From an uncultured Thiothrix sp. (lineage in GTDB: Bacteria > Pseudomonadota > Gammaproteobacteria > Thiotrichales > Thiotrichaceae), in assembly GCF_937873765.1 (NCBI RefSeq), contig NZ_CALMZC010000065.1, positions 1-43,068 on the forward strand: a DNA stretch of 43,068 nucleotides. The letters are read 5' to 3'. A program made the position numbers and the translations under genes. The stretch's first letter is position 1, and every line of letters starts with the position of its first letter. This document shows positions 10,101 to 18,588 of this stretch, one piece after another. Under the pieces are notes generated by a model. The model was not told where the DNA came from, ran no database searches, and worked only from the letters and a program-made list of their open reading frames with translations.

Positions 10101-13100
10101 GATCTACGCCATACCAAGCTAAGACTTGTGCTTGTGCACTCTTGTTAACGATCTGCTCGCCAAGTTGGCTGTTGGATACAGGTTGACCGTTCACCAGTAG
10201 ACTGGGTTCCACTTCAGAGCGAATCACCACCATAAAGCGACCATCTAAACTAGTGTCACCTAAAGGCCATAACCAAGTACCCGTTTTACCCTGCTCAGTG
10301 GTGATGGTTTTCACCACTTCTTTTGGATTAGGAATGGCTGGTTCTTGGGTTTGTTGCTCGATTTCTGCGGCATGTTCACTGGCGAAGTTTTCTTGTTGAT
10401 TCTTCACTTGTTGACGATGCGCTTCCATCAAACCATTGGAAATGTCGCCATTCTTATCCGCAAAACGCGCTAAGTTCTGTAAGTTTTCGGTATTGGCAGG
10501 ATCAAGGCTTTGGACTTCATTATTCCAGCCTTGAGCGGTCGTTTTGTTTTTCGCAAGGAGAGCATTGATGGCTGGATTATCCACTGTTACTGTACGAGTG
10601 GTACAACCCGTGGAGCGTTCCTCTGCAATTTCGCGAATTTTACAGTCTTGCTGTAGTTGTTGCTGTTGAACTTGTTTTTGTACAGGCTCTTCATAAGTCA
10701 TCACGAGTTCAACGCGCCGATTTTTTGCCATGCCTTCGGGTGTTTCATTGCTAGCAATCGGTTGTGTTTCACCGTGACCCGCTACATTCACTTGGATCGC
10801 TTGACCTAAGTTTTGTTGAACATAATCAGCCACTTCTTTAGCGCGAGCTTCAGATAAACCTTGGTTCGTACCAAATTGCGCTTTAGTCGCAGGTTTTAAG
10901 CGCTCATTATCAGTATGACCGACGAACTGGAAGCGTACATTTTGTTTATCTTTAGTCATTTGTACGATTTTGTTGAGCTTCGCCAAATACTCAGATGGAA
11001 TTACGGCTTTACCCGAATCAAAGTGAATCGCTTGTACTGGGTTTTTCACCGTGCGCGTTGCCATTTCAGTTGTGGTAGTTACCACGGGCTTTTGAGTACA
11101 TTCTCGGACTTGCTTTTTCACTGGTTCAGCACATTCTTGGATAGTGCGCGTTTCCACTTGTGGGCAAGCTGCGGTGAAGTCAGCACGATAGAAGTCGCCG
11201 GGAACTAGATCCACAAAGCGACTATCAGGATCACCGGCTTGAGCCACATCTAAGACTTGGAATTGCAGGCCTTCTGGTACAGTATGTTGATCTACCTTCA
11301 ACACATGTACACCCGGTTGTAAGCCATATAGGCTGTATTGGCCATTGATGTCAGTGATTACATAAGTGCCATCCTCCATATACAAGCGTACACCGGCTAT
11401 CGGATAGCCATTCGCTTGTTCTTCAGGCGTACCAATCGGGCAGCCTTGTGCTAAAGCTAAGCGTCCAAATAGAATGGCACGATTTGAGAGCACGCCGGTC
11501 TTTTTCAACTGTACTTGCGCACTGGCGATCGGTGAGGAAACCGAGGTGTTCGTAGCGCTATACCCAATCGCTTGAGCTGTGTTAATCCCAGTACCATTAT
11601 CGGCGGTTGCAGTCGCTTGCGTAATATAACTCAGAGTAATTTCACTACCTGCCGGGAAATTACCGATACGGAATTCTAATTGATTGGTTTTTCCATTAGT
11701 GCTCAATAGCGGGTCATTAATGAAATTGCTATCGACTTTGGCCGTGCCATTAATATATTTAAAGCCAACTGGTAGGAGATCGCGAATAATGGTGTTGTAG
11801 AGATCTTCACTGGATGTATTGCGAATCTTTACTGTATAGGCCACCAATTCACCTATTGAAACAGCATTCACGGAAGCTTGCTTTTGAATGGCAATTTCAG
11901 TCGTTGGTGTAGTTGGGCGGTCAACTGGAATATCTAGTGTATAGCTTGTAGATGATTCAATGACAGCAATCAACCCTGAGTTGGCGCTACTACCCTGATA
12001 GCCGGCTAGTCCATAAGAAGCTTGACGGACTTGATCATATTGAGTGCTTGCATATTCACTCGGCGGATGGCTAGAAGGAGCCGTGTAAGGTGCGGGTGGA
12101 GTTACTTTAATATAGTATTCGCCCACTTCCAATCCAGTGAATTTAAAATTACCGTTACTATCAGTATAAACGGTTTTTACAACCACATTATCCTCTACTG
12201 TAATTAAATCAATTTTAGCATTACTTACACCTGACAATGCCACTGAGTCAAACACAGTGCCTTCAACATCTTGTCCATCACGATCTTTAATAATTGGGTC
12301 AGCTATTAAAGTATTACACACCGTATTGCCTTGAAAGTCAGGAGTGCCGTCCCCATTTAAATCAATAGTAGCCTGCTGATTAAAGACTGTTTGCTCAGCA
12401 GGTAATTTAGCAACAGATAGGGTATAGCCGAATTTACCGCTTTTATTAACCCCTAAATAGCTAGCGGGAATTAATACTCCGACCTTGCTGATTGCGCTGC
12501 TACCATTCCAAGCACTATAAAGACTCCATTGGCCTAAAGCATTGGCTACTAACAGCATGCCTTGGGTTGGTTGCACAAAGAAGGCTGGTTGTTTAAGTAA
12601 GCTAAAGTAATTAGGATTAATCGCTTCTTCAATCAAAACGCCTTTGTAAGCTAAGCCTTCTATATTGATAGTACGTTCATCAGGAAGACTAGAGCCTTTA
12701 TTAGTAAAACTAACTTCATGATAACTACGATCCCCAATGGCTTGAGTCACTTGGCAATCCACATCGCCAGTCTGATTTAGCTGAATGATTGCGCCTTGTT
12801 TGATATTGACCGTGTCAATATCACTGTCTTTGACGCTTGGGTCATTAGTAGAGGTTGTGGTTAGTTTAATAGTGAATTGGTCGCCGGGCTGGCTAGTGCT
12901 AGGTACTGTACCGACCACGACCACTTGGATGCTTTCGCCGGGTTTTAAAAGGTCGGTCTTAGTGAGTTCGCGTTCACCGGGGTCGACTTGACCGTTACCA
13001 TTTTCATCCAAGTAAATCTTGAGATTTTCTAAATCCCCATTATCACCAGTAAGGTTTTCAACGCTCAGCAGATAATAGTCTGACTGGTTACCCGTATTAG

Positions 13101-13371
13101 TAATTTTATGGGGGAAAGAAACGGGCTTGCCTACTACCGCAGGCTGAGTTTGATCTTGGTTCTGCTCGACCTTTAATAGGGGCGCAACCACTAGAGTAGC
13201 CACATTAGAAAGCGCAGTTGCTTTAATCTCTGTGCCATTTTTAGTTTTGTACGAATATGAAGCTTCTGCTTGGTTAGTAATCTTGGTGCCTGCAGCAGTA
13301 GCGGCTGCTTGGCTATAAGATACTACCGTCATGAGCATGAAGAGCATCAATGCGCTGAGAATGCGTAACAT
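7174..13371 (-). CDS. Giant outer-membrane protein: DUF11 and SdrD modules, OmpA domain, Ig-like modules, C-terminal beta-barrel (2065 aa)
   Basis: A signal peptide (residues 1-~23, SYSQAAA) is preceded by AGAGAGG five bases before the ATG. Residues ~24-180 are the TAAGTKITNQA module shared with the flanking DUF11 proteins, with a DENGNGQVD loop. An SdrD/SpaA-like module lies at ~360-425 (TDSNGNFKFTGLEVGEYYIKV), a DUF11 repeat at ~490-600 and a second SdrD-like fold at ~635-700. An OmpA peptidoglycan-binding domain spans ~775-895 (FDSGKAVIP, FVGHTDN, LSEARAKEVADYV, then KNRRVELVM). Cysteines 736, 747, 758, 910 and 923 flank it. Ig/invasin-like folds follow at ~1030-1225. From ~1260 to ~2030 alternating polar/hydrophobic strands resemble a large outer-membrane barrel, ending in a hydrophilic Asn-rich tail. 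It could anchor or export the neighbouring DUF11 proteins. The overall family has no function known to me. Confidence 0.85.
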   Translation of the reverse strand: MLRILSALMLFMLMTVVSYSQAAATAAGTKITNQAEASYSYKTKNGTEIKATALSNVATLVVAPLLKVEQNQDQTQPAVVGKPVSFPHKITNTGNQSDYYLLSVENLTGDNGDLENLKIYLDENGNGQVDPGERELTKTDLLKPGESIQVVVVGTVPSTSQPGDQFTIKLTTTSTNDPSVKDSDIDTVNIKQGAIIQLNQTGDVDCQVTQAIGDRSYHEVSFTNKGSSLPDERTINIEGLAYKGVLIEEAINPNYFSLLKQPAFFVQPTQGMLLVANALGQWSLYSAWNGSSAISKVGVLIPASYLGVNKSGKFGYTLSVAKLPAEQTVFNQQATIDLNGDGTPDFQGNTVCNTLIADPIIKDRDGQDVEGTVFDSVALSGVSNAKIDLITVEDNVVVKTVYTDSNGNFKFTGLEVGEYYIKVTPPAPYTAPSSHPPSEYASTQYDQVRQASYGLAGYQGSSANSGLIAVIESSTSYTLDIPVDRPTTPTTEIAIQKQASVNAVSIGELVAYTVKIRNTSSEDLYNTIIRDLLPVGFKYINGTAKVDSNFINDPLLSTNGKTNQLEFRIGNFPAGSEITLSYITQATATADNGTGINTAQAIGYSATNTSVSSPIASAQVQLKKTGVLSNRAILFGRLALAQGCPIGTPEEQANGYPIAGVRLYMEDGTYVITDINGQYSLYGLQPGVHVLKVDQHTVPEGLQFQVLDVAQAGDPDSRFVDLVPGDFYRADFTAACPQVETRTIQECAEPVKKQVRECTQKPVVTTTTEMATRTVKNPVQAIHFDSGKAVIPSEYLAKLNKIVQMTKDKQNVRFQFVGHTDNERLKPATKAQFGTNQGLSEARAKEVADYVQQNLGQAIQVNVAGHGETQPIASNETPEGMAKNRRVELVMTYEEPVQKQVQQQQLQQDCKIREIAEERSTGCTTRTVTVDNPAINALLAKNKTTAQGWNNEVQSLDPANTENLQNLARFADKNGDISNGLMEAHRQQVKNQQENFASEHAAEIEQQTQEPAIPNPKEVVKTITTEQGKTGTWLWPLGDTSLDGRFMVVIRSEVEPSLLVNGQPVSNSQLGEQIVNKSAQAQVLAWYGVDLQEGMNEIKVVAKDAFGNTRTLAEKSVKRPSAGVAIKLKVDGTLTADSGRSTVPVQIDILDVNNYPAKGTYFLTLEASDGTWAEPDIQDKVAGHQVKVTSGTRTVHLRSSGTSGEIKLRVSTGTLQSETDVAQIAEMRPLIAVGLLDLRAHTGYAKGYKSLGLTQLDDAAEDTEFDGRSAFFLKGKVRGDMHLTAAYDSAKDKEAELLRDINPDEYYRVYGDSSLRGFEAQSRSKLYVKLEKDRNSAMWGDYITDNDSSSADIARISRTLTGFNGIYDNGKTRLQMFAAQQDNLRGYEEIPGNGTAMHYQLQGHPIVRNSDIVEIITRDRGNIGLITKTEKLERFRDYSIDEVTGYITFHKVIPTLDDELNPVAIRITYDRVEQGDDYLVAGVRLMHRFTDEFSAGASYTKDEHATEGYDVSGVFAQYKTADTEIQAGISKMNHADGSEGGTAVRLQASKKWDETSRTQFTAVQADAGYTNSTGGVTADRRELKLTHEQKLATNLEGKAELTHSESLSTEDQRQTAELSATTKIDEWKLKGGVRHIRQSDTNGQENINTAIVGVERNIKVFERDGSVKAEYEREIGGDSDRQRASIGAELEVNDKTKAYIRYEQADRLSSGTLAGAVDTSNNLVAGVKTQVLPSTELYSEYRIEGDISGEDVVAVNGAKATFDLEKNLVVTPGIEFMNYDDNSEKSDSIAASVGLSDTRDPDAKKLLRLETRHSDDEDYYGLSGTYVQKLNETTTVMAQDDLRLQKYADGREDALQNTLTLAAAHRPAGSDDYNALYAYKWDKNDTDNTNTHILSTQQHYRVNEDVDVSGRLGAKHQTLKSEAGDSSSNAVLADGRVIWEFNDRFSFDAHGGVLNSDSNTAYSLGAGIAFNVIDNVRLGAGYNFLGFNDSDLDSEGFNVQGGYVGLQMKADEALFGWLTGEKPDCAPRYMAGRDQLSEPAKRAEDDCNNNNNEKKAANHEQQPTE

Positions 13372-13457
13372 GCATGCCTCTCTTGGTTATTTTTTTAATT
13401 TTTTGTGCTTGCAAGGTGGTGGTTTGTGGTATCACCACAGCGCCATTCTATTCATAA

Positions 13458-13486
13458 AACTCCCCCTACCAAAGGCAGAGGGAGTT
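13458..13486 (-). terminator. Strong hairpin (terminator or attenuator) between the 990-aa and 2065-aa genes
   Basis: On the minus strand the 29 bases fold as a 13-bp stem (AACTCCCTCTGCC against GGTAGGGGGAGTT, with G-T wobbles) around a TTT loop. TTTT follows, overlapping the stem end. It lies 31 bases after the stop of the 990-aa gene and 87 bases before the 2065-aa start. The short U-run suggests partial termination, which would make the 990-aa product more abundant than the giant barrel protein. A second small dyad (TGTGGT atc ACCACA) lies at 13425-13439. Confidence 0.6.
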
Positions 13487-13517
13487 GGTCTTTTGCTTCA
13501 GTTAATCAGGTCTAAAA

Positions 13518-16490
13518 TTAATCAACTTTAGTACTGAATTGAACGGTTGCAGTTTGACCAGGCAATAAAGTGCCACCTACAGCAGCAGTTGCGTCTGGGC
13601 CTATGAAGAAGGAGATAGTACCGCTAACTTGTTCTGCACTATCATCACCTGCTACATCAGTACGAGCTGCGAAGCTACTGTTGCCTAAAGCATACTTCAG
13701 ACTGCTTGCTTGGTAAGTCGTATAAGTTGGAACATTGTCACGTACGACTACTTTCAGTGCATTAGCATCCCCTTGGTTCTCCGCCACAATCTGCCAAATC
13801 GCACATTCGCCAGGAGCGACTTTAGAACCTAAATTCGCAGCAAACGCACCGTCTGCAGTACCATCACAAGCGGCGTCATAAGCTACTGTTTTGACTAAGC
13901 GTACTTGGCCTAAAATAACGGTAGAAATGTCTTCAACACTAGCATCGGGTGCGGTTGCAGCAGTGTCAGTGTTGGTTGCAGTCACCGTCAAGGTATTGAC
14001 TTCACCGGGATCAGCATCGCTAGGTGCAAACACAACCGGTGTTAACGGCATAGAAACACCAGGCGGTAAAGTTACCTCAGGATTGCCATCTGTATCCGTA
14101 TCGGTCCAAACAACTTGCACAGGATTACCCGTATTATCAGTACCGTAAATTTTATCGGTTGGGGTTAACTGGCTAGTTGGCTTATCTGGAATGCCGTCCC
14201 CTGTGGTATCAACCAACAGATTATTATTCCAGTTCGGTGTAGTACCTGGGTTAGTAGCGGCTAATTCAAAGGTTTCTTCAGTGTTACCGGTGTTATCCAA
14301 GGTATGGGTATAATCGACAGAACCACCCGCTTGGATTTGGTCTGAACCCGGAGGTGTTAAGGCAACTTGACGTAATGGAGCTACATCAATCGCATCCATC
14401 ATAATGTCAGTTGCACCCGTGACAGATGACAAGACTTTAATCGTGATCAATTGATCGCCATCACCATCGCCATTGGTATCTACTGTACCGTAATCAGCGG
14501 CTGCATTAGCTGGATCAGCAGGGATACTAACGACAGCGATAAACTTGCGGTCAGCAGTACCGGCTGGTAAAGATGGAGTCGTAGTGATGGGGCTACCGGT
14601 ACGATTACCTGAGGCGTCAGTCGCATAGAAAGCTACTGTCCAGCCAGTGGGTAGAGCGCCTAAGTTAGTACCGTCACTGCCACCTGCATAGAGTTTGAAA
14701 GCATCGGCAGAGCCAGAGTCATTGTCGACATAGAATGGGATCTCAACTTTGCTACCCACAGTGGCATCGAAGGTTGGGCGTGAGCCTTTGGTGGTAGAGG
14801 TAGTATCGTTGCCATTGTTAATGGTATAAGGAGAGCTACCTAACTCATCCATATCTACGCCAATAGTTGAGCCATCAGCACTGTCTGTTAAATCCACGCC
14901 GGAGCTGGTAATTTCACCTAATTTCAGGCTAGTAGTATTACTAGCTGGAGTAGTAGAAGGGTCATTAGCTGAGGTAGCCGTCAGAGTAGCCGTAAAGCCA
15001 GCGCCACTATTATCACCACTAGTGGTGGATGGTAATTGCGCTTTTACCATAAAGGTCTTAGTAGCGCCTGCTGCTAGTGGGCCTGTATCGACACCACCTT
15101 CATTATTCGTGTCAGTAATTTGTACCGTACCGGCTTCATTCCAGATAGTGAAGGTAGTACCTACAGGGTAATCGCCTCTAGCAATTAATAGTTCAAAGGT
15201 ATCAGTACCAGAGCCATTATTGGTGACATCAACTAAGAATTGTACTGCTGAGCCAATTGGGGCTTGAGTTACGTATTGAGTATCGTTGTCACCGTCATCG
15301 TCTTTACCATCGTTGACAGTATCATTTAAGTTTTCATCGGTATCGTTCGCATCTACAGCATATTTTTGCGGCAGTACGGTTTGCGTAGGATTAGATGGGA
15401 TAGGATTTTCAGTAGTACTTGTATTGCCATCTAAGTTCGCTTGTAACCAAGCAATATTCTTAATAATATCACCTGCGGAACCGGGGGTTGTGTTGTTGTT
15501 GAACGTAGCTGGATCATATTCTAAGACCATGCTGACACTCACCGTTTGATTCGGTGCAATCGAAGCATCCATGGCACTAATGCCTGCTAGAGCAGTGTCC
15601 GTTTGGTCGCTATCGTTATTGAGGTCGATACCGAGAGTTGTTTCATTAAGAGGAGTAGCTGCAGGTAGGGTATCACCATTAGCAAGTAATAAACCAGAAG
15701 CAGAAGTACTAATTAAGGTCAGAGGTGTATTGCTATTATCAACTGGAATAGCGTCATAGATATTGACGTCAGTAGCGGCACGATTACCTGTATTAGTAAT
15801 GGTTAAAGTATAAGTAATACGGTTAGTCGCAGCATTTAATACCGCTGATTTAGTGTAGTTCAGGACTGCATCACCAGAGACAGTGATCACATCTTGGTTC
15901 GTACCTTGTAGGGTGTCAGCACCACCTGTTGCATTAGTAGCATCTGTAACAACGCCATTGGCTGAAGTAGCCGTCAAGATAACGCCCAATTCTTGGCCAG
16001 TCGTTGCACTGCTAGGTACTGCTACCGCAATGACTAATTCAGCACTTGCACCTGCAGCTAAAGTGACGCTAGTGACTTCGGGTTCGCCAGCATCTACTAA
16101 GCCGTTACCATTCACATCGCGATATACTTTAACTGAGCTAGAGGTAAGATCATCGCCAATATCGTTGGCAGCCGTCAAAGTATAAGTGTCAGTACCGTTA
16201 CCATTGTTGGTTAAGGTATGTTGGATATACGTCATTTGGCCAGCAGCAGCCGTTTTGGTGCTATCGCTGCTCAGGTCAGCTTTATAAACTTGTTTTACAG
16301 TAATTACGGCTTCGTTAGATTGAGCTGAGTATTTATTCCCAGCACTATCTTCATAAGTAACAGTTGCTAAGTTCTTAATCAATGTGCCAGCAGCAGTCGC
16401 CGCGACAGCGGGGGCAATACTGACGACTAGGCCACCAGCCAATAAAGCACCTGCACAGACTTGGCTTAGTTTTCTTTTATTGAAGGTCAT
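13518..16490 (-). CDS. Exported DUF11-repeat protein (990 aa)
   Basis: The signal peptide spans residues 1-30 (KRK, hydrophobic core, SIAPAVA). The mature N-terminus ATAAGTLIKNLATVTYED is the same module that opens the 2065-aa and 877-aa proteins. Repeated beta-sandwich units follow, each with a TNxGNGTDT-type strand and acidic calcium-loop-like strings (DVNGNGLVDAGE, DTNGDGDGD, DTTGDGIPD). The last ~130 residues (RLVKTVAYDAACDGT, then PTYTTYQASS) form a DUF11 domain homologous to the end of the 877-aa protein and finish with FSTKVD at the very C-terminus. There is no transmembrane anchor and no enzyme motif. The protein is very acidic and Thr/Asp/Asn-rich, as expected for a calcium-stabilised secreted structural protein. 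It follows the 174-aa gene by 60 bases, and a strong hairpin lies after its stop. Confidence 0.87.
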   Translation of the reverse strand: MTFNKRKLSQVCAGALLAGGLVVSIAPAVAATAAGTLIKNLATVTYEDSAGNKYSAQSNEAVITVKQVYKADLSSDSTKTAAAGQMTYIQHTLTNNGNGTDTYTLTAANDIGDDLTSSSVKVYRDVNGNGLVDAGEPEVTSVTLAAGASAELVIAVAVPSSATTGQELGVILTATSANGVVTDATNATGGADTLQGTNQDVITVSGDAVLNYTKSAVLNAATNRITYTLTITNTGNRAATDVNIYDAIPVDNSNTPLTLISTSASGLLLANGDTLPAATPLNETTLGIDLNNDSDQTDTALAGISAMDASIAPNQTVSVSMVLEYDPATFNNNTTPGSAGDIIKNIAWLQANLDGNTSTTENPIPSNPTQTVLPQKYAVDANDTDENLNDTVNDGKDDDGDNDTQYVTQAPIGSAVQFLVDVTNNGSGTDTFELLIARGDYPVGTTFTIWNEAGTVQITDTNNEGGVDTGPLAAGATKTFMVKAQLPSTTSGDNSGAGFTATLTATSANDPSTTPASNTTSLKLGEITSSGVDLTDSADGSTIGVDMDELGSSPYTINNGNDTTSTTKGSRPTFDATVGSKVEIPFYVDNDSGSADAFKLYAGGSDGTNLGALPTGWTVAFYATDASGNRTGSPITTTPSLPAGTADRKFIAVVSIPADPANAAADYGTVDTNGDGDGDQLITIKVLSSVTGATDIMMDAIDVAPLRQVALTPPGSDQIQAGGSVDYTHTLDNTGNTEETFELAATNPGTTPNWNNNLLVDTTGDGIPDKPTSQLTPTDKIYGTDNTGNPVQVVWTDTDTDGNPEVTLPPGVSMPLTPVVFAPSDADPGEVNTLTVTATNTDTAATAPDASVEDISTVILGQVRLVKTVAYDAACDGTADGAFAANLGSKVAPGECAIWQIVAENQGDANALKVVVRDNVPTYTTYQASSLKYALGNSSFAARTDVAGDDSAEQVSGTISFFIGPDATAAVGGTLLPGQTATVQFSTKVD

Positions 16491-16550
16491 ATACTTTTGA
16501 CTCTCGCTTGTTTTTATTAATGAATGACGCTTAAGGGTTTGTTGGTATAG

Positions 16551-17075
16551 CTATTTAACAGTAGAGCGATAAGCAAAGTTTTGTACTTCGCCTGCGTTCA
16601 AAGGTTCTTGCATAGTCCAACGTAAGTGGGTATAGGCACTTGGGGGGATAATTTTTTCAACTTTCTTACCTTGGGCATCTTTAACCATGCGTTTCACGGG
16701 TTCGTTTTCGAAGGTTTTACCGCCGTCGATACTGACCTGTAAGGCTGCTTTGGCTTCAGTAAAAGCACTTTTACCAATATAAGCTGTTACCCGTGGCACA
16801 GGGCCTGTGACAATTAAATCTTTTAAAGGGTTAGTGCCCGTATTTTCATAAGTCAGTTGATATTCAACCGTTTGTCCGGGTTCCACTTCGGTCGCTGGCT
16901 CGAGAACTTCTTTACCTGCTTGGTCAGTGCTAACAACATAAGCAGTCATGGTGTTTTGCAAAGGCGCTTTAGAGGTTTGTGTATTCGCAATCGCAATACC
17001 GCCTGCAATGACCGATGCGGCTACCAATAAATACGCGTAGTCGCGCTTTTTGAACAGGTGAATTTTTGGAAACAT
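16551..17075 (-). CDS. Small exported or membrane-tethered DUF11-type protein (174 aa)
   Basis: The first gene of the five-gene surface-protein run. The N-terminus MFPKIHLFKKRDYAYLLVAA is basic then hydrophobic (residues ~12-30), giving a signal peptide or N-terminal anchor. Residues ~50-174 form one DUF11-like beta-sandwich: EVEPGQTVEYQLTYENTGTN, then LKDLIVTGPVP, then a C-terminal strand AGEVQNFAYRSTVK. There is a strong ribosome site (GAGGGG, 8 bases before ATG). It lacks the TAAGT N-terminal module of its larger neighbours, so it may act as a cap, chaperone or minor subunit; that is inference. The 138 bases upstream hold the ydjM-side hairpin and an A+T-rich stretch likely to contain the promoter of the run. 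Confidence 0.8.
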   Translation of the reverse strand: MFPKIHLFKKRDYAYLLVAASVIAGGIAIANTQTSKAPLQNTMTAYVVSTDQAGKEVLEPATEVEPGQTVEYQLTYENTGTNPLKDLIVTGPVPRVTAYIGKSAFTEAKAALQVSIDGGKTFENEPVKRMVKDAQGKKVEKIIPPSAYTHLRWTMQEPLNAGEVQNFAYRSTVK

Positions 17076-17189
17076 GAGTGAACCCCTCGTAACAACTATA
17101 TAGTTATGTATTTTTATAATCAGGTATTGTGGTCTAATCCTAACAAGGATAAAGAAGTGTAACTAAATATAGCTAGAAGAGGGGAGAAA

Positions 17190-17211
17190 ACCGATAAATG
17201 GAATTAGCGGT
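17190..17211 (-). terminator. Probable intrinsic terminator after the ydjM-like gene
   Basis: On the minus strand ACCG-C-TAA, a six-base loop, then TTA-T-CGGT forms a stem with one mismatch, followed directly by TTTTCT. It begins 3 bases after the stop of the ydjM-like gene and separates plsY-ydjM from the surface-protein genes. Confidence 0.4.
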
Positions 17212-17213
17212 AA

Positions 17214-17909
17214 CTATTCAGGCAATAAGCGGCTAGCAATGATTTGGTAGGTTTGTGGACTTGTGAAGGTATCCCAGAAACGCTGTTCACTGGGAGTGGC
17301 AAACCAAGCGAGAAAAGTAACTCCAAAAAGAAACAAAGACTTAGCGGGTTTTGAGCTATCAAATAATTTTAAAGCAGTTCCAAACGAGCGCTTAATTCGA
17401 TAGTTCATAAAATCAACACTATACATTTCATCTAAGATTAAATGTAGAAGAAATCCAAGCAATAAAAATAAGCCAATTAACCAAGAGGTGAAATCATTCT
17501 TGCCGAGCACATGATAGCTTAGGGCAGTAAGTGCAAAAGTGGCAAATAAGGCAGCAAGCAAAGAGTGAATAGAACCACGGTGGGTAGTGTATTTATGGAA
17601 GACTTGCCAAAATACAAAGCGAATGCCTAAAAACGCTCCAATACCAACTAGCCATAACTCACTGATTGACATGGTATTTTTGACTGAAAAGACCATCAAA
17701 AAAGCAACAAAAATCCCAAGTATTGAAAACATAATCCGACTAGGATAAGCATGTTGTAAGTCGACATCCGGTAATATGCCACCAATTGTCCCAACTAGTG
17801 CTAAAGTCAGAGCATCTTGTTGATCAACTAAGCCGACTTGTAAACAGAGAATCGACAGCAAACCCGAACTTGCGGCAGCCCAAGTAATATGCGTATTAAA
17901 GTTAGCCAT
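17214..17909 (-). CDS. YdjM/DUF457-family membrane-bound metal-dependent hydrolase
   Basis: A polytopic inner-membrane protein of 231 aa with about five hydrophobic segments. It carries the family's conserved polar residues: H7 in the opening segment, GGILPDVD with D48/D50, THRGSIHS (H110, R111, H115) and LLHLILDE (H156, D160), which probably bind a metal at the membrane face. This family (LexA-regulated YdjM in E. coli) is annotated as a putative metal-dependent hydrolase; the substrate is unknown. It starts 14 bases after plsY, so the two are probably cotranscribed, and a link to phospholipid metabolism is plausible but unproven. No clear Shine-Dalgarno precedes the ATG, but the N-terminus fits the family. 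Confidence 0.8.
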   Translation of the reverse strand: MANFNTHITWAAASSGLLSILCLQVGLVDQQDALTLALVGTIGGILPDVDLQHAYPSRIMFSILGIFVAFLMVFSVKNTMSISELWLVGIGAFLGIRFVFWQVFHKYTTHRGSIHSLLAALFATFALTALSYHVLGKNDFTSWLIGLFLLLGFLLHLILDEMYSVDFMNYRIKRSFGTALKLFDSSKPAKSLFLFGVTFLAWFATPSEQRFWDTFTSPQTYQIIASRLLPE

Positions 17910-17923
17910 GTTGTAAAAAATTA

Positions 17924-18526
17924 CTAAGTATTATCGTCTTGATTCTTCATTTTTATTGTACCTTCTTTGCCAGCTAACAGGTTTTTTATATTAGATTCAT
18001 GCCGCCACCAAATTAAAGCGGTCATTAAAATTAAACCTAAAGCTAAACTGCCACTATGGGTAAATAAATAGAAAATAAGCGGTGCTAATAAAGTAGCGAT
18101 TAGTGCTGAGAGGGATGAAATTTTCAGAATTTTGGCTATAAATAACCAAATTAAGGCAACACACACACCTGCCCAAAAATGGATCCCAAAATAGACACCT
18201 AAGGCCGTTGCTACTCCTTTGCCACCCTTGAAGTTGTAATAAATTGGCAATAAATGACCCATAAATGCAGCAAAGCCGATTAAGAGGAGCCAGCCATAGC
18301 TCAGGCCTAAAGCTTGTCCGACGAGTACTGGAATTAAGCCTTTCAGCATATCGCCTGCTAGAGTAAGGGCTGCAGCTTTTTTACCCCCTACGCGCAAAAC
18401 GTTAGTGGCGCCCGGGTTATTCGAGCCTGCTGTACGTGGGTCAGGTAAGCCCATTATTTTGCAGGTAATAATTGCGGTCGAAATCGAACCCAGTAAATAA
18501 GCTAAAACTAGCAGGGCATAGGACAT
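17924..18526 (-). CDS. plsY: Acyl-phosphate:glycerol-3-phosphate acyltransferase PlsY
   Basis: PlsY transfers the acyl group of acyl-phosphate to glycerol-3-phosphate, giving lysophosphatidate, the first membrane-bound step of phospholipid synthesis. The 200-aa length is typical. Family motifs are present: GSIST at residues 13-17, SNNPGATNVLR at 35-45, GHLLPIYYNFKGGKGVAT at 90-107 and the short C-terminal AGKEGTIK. Several hydrophobic segments cover the rest, as expected for this integral inner-membrane enzyme. It is divergent from bioH, with the starts only 18-63 bases apart depending on the bioH start, so the two promoters must overlap. Confidence 0.95.
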   Translation of the reverse strand: MSYALLVLAYLLGSISTAIITCKIMGLPDPRTAGSNNPGATNVLRVGGKKAAALTLAGDMLKGLIPVLVGQALGLSYGWLLLIGFAAFMGHLLPIYYNFKGGKGVATALGVYFGIHFWAGVCVALIWLFIAKILKISSLSALIATLLAPLIFYLFTHSGSLALGLILMTALIWWRHESNIKNLLAGKEGTIKMKNQDDNT

Positions 18527-18588
18527 AGCAGCGTGATCCCGTATTGCTTGTTAGAATGCGCCAACATGATAGCGTGAAAGGAACAGAA

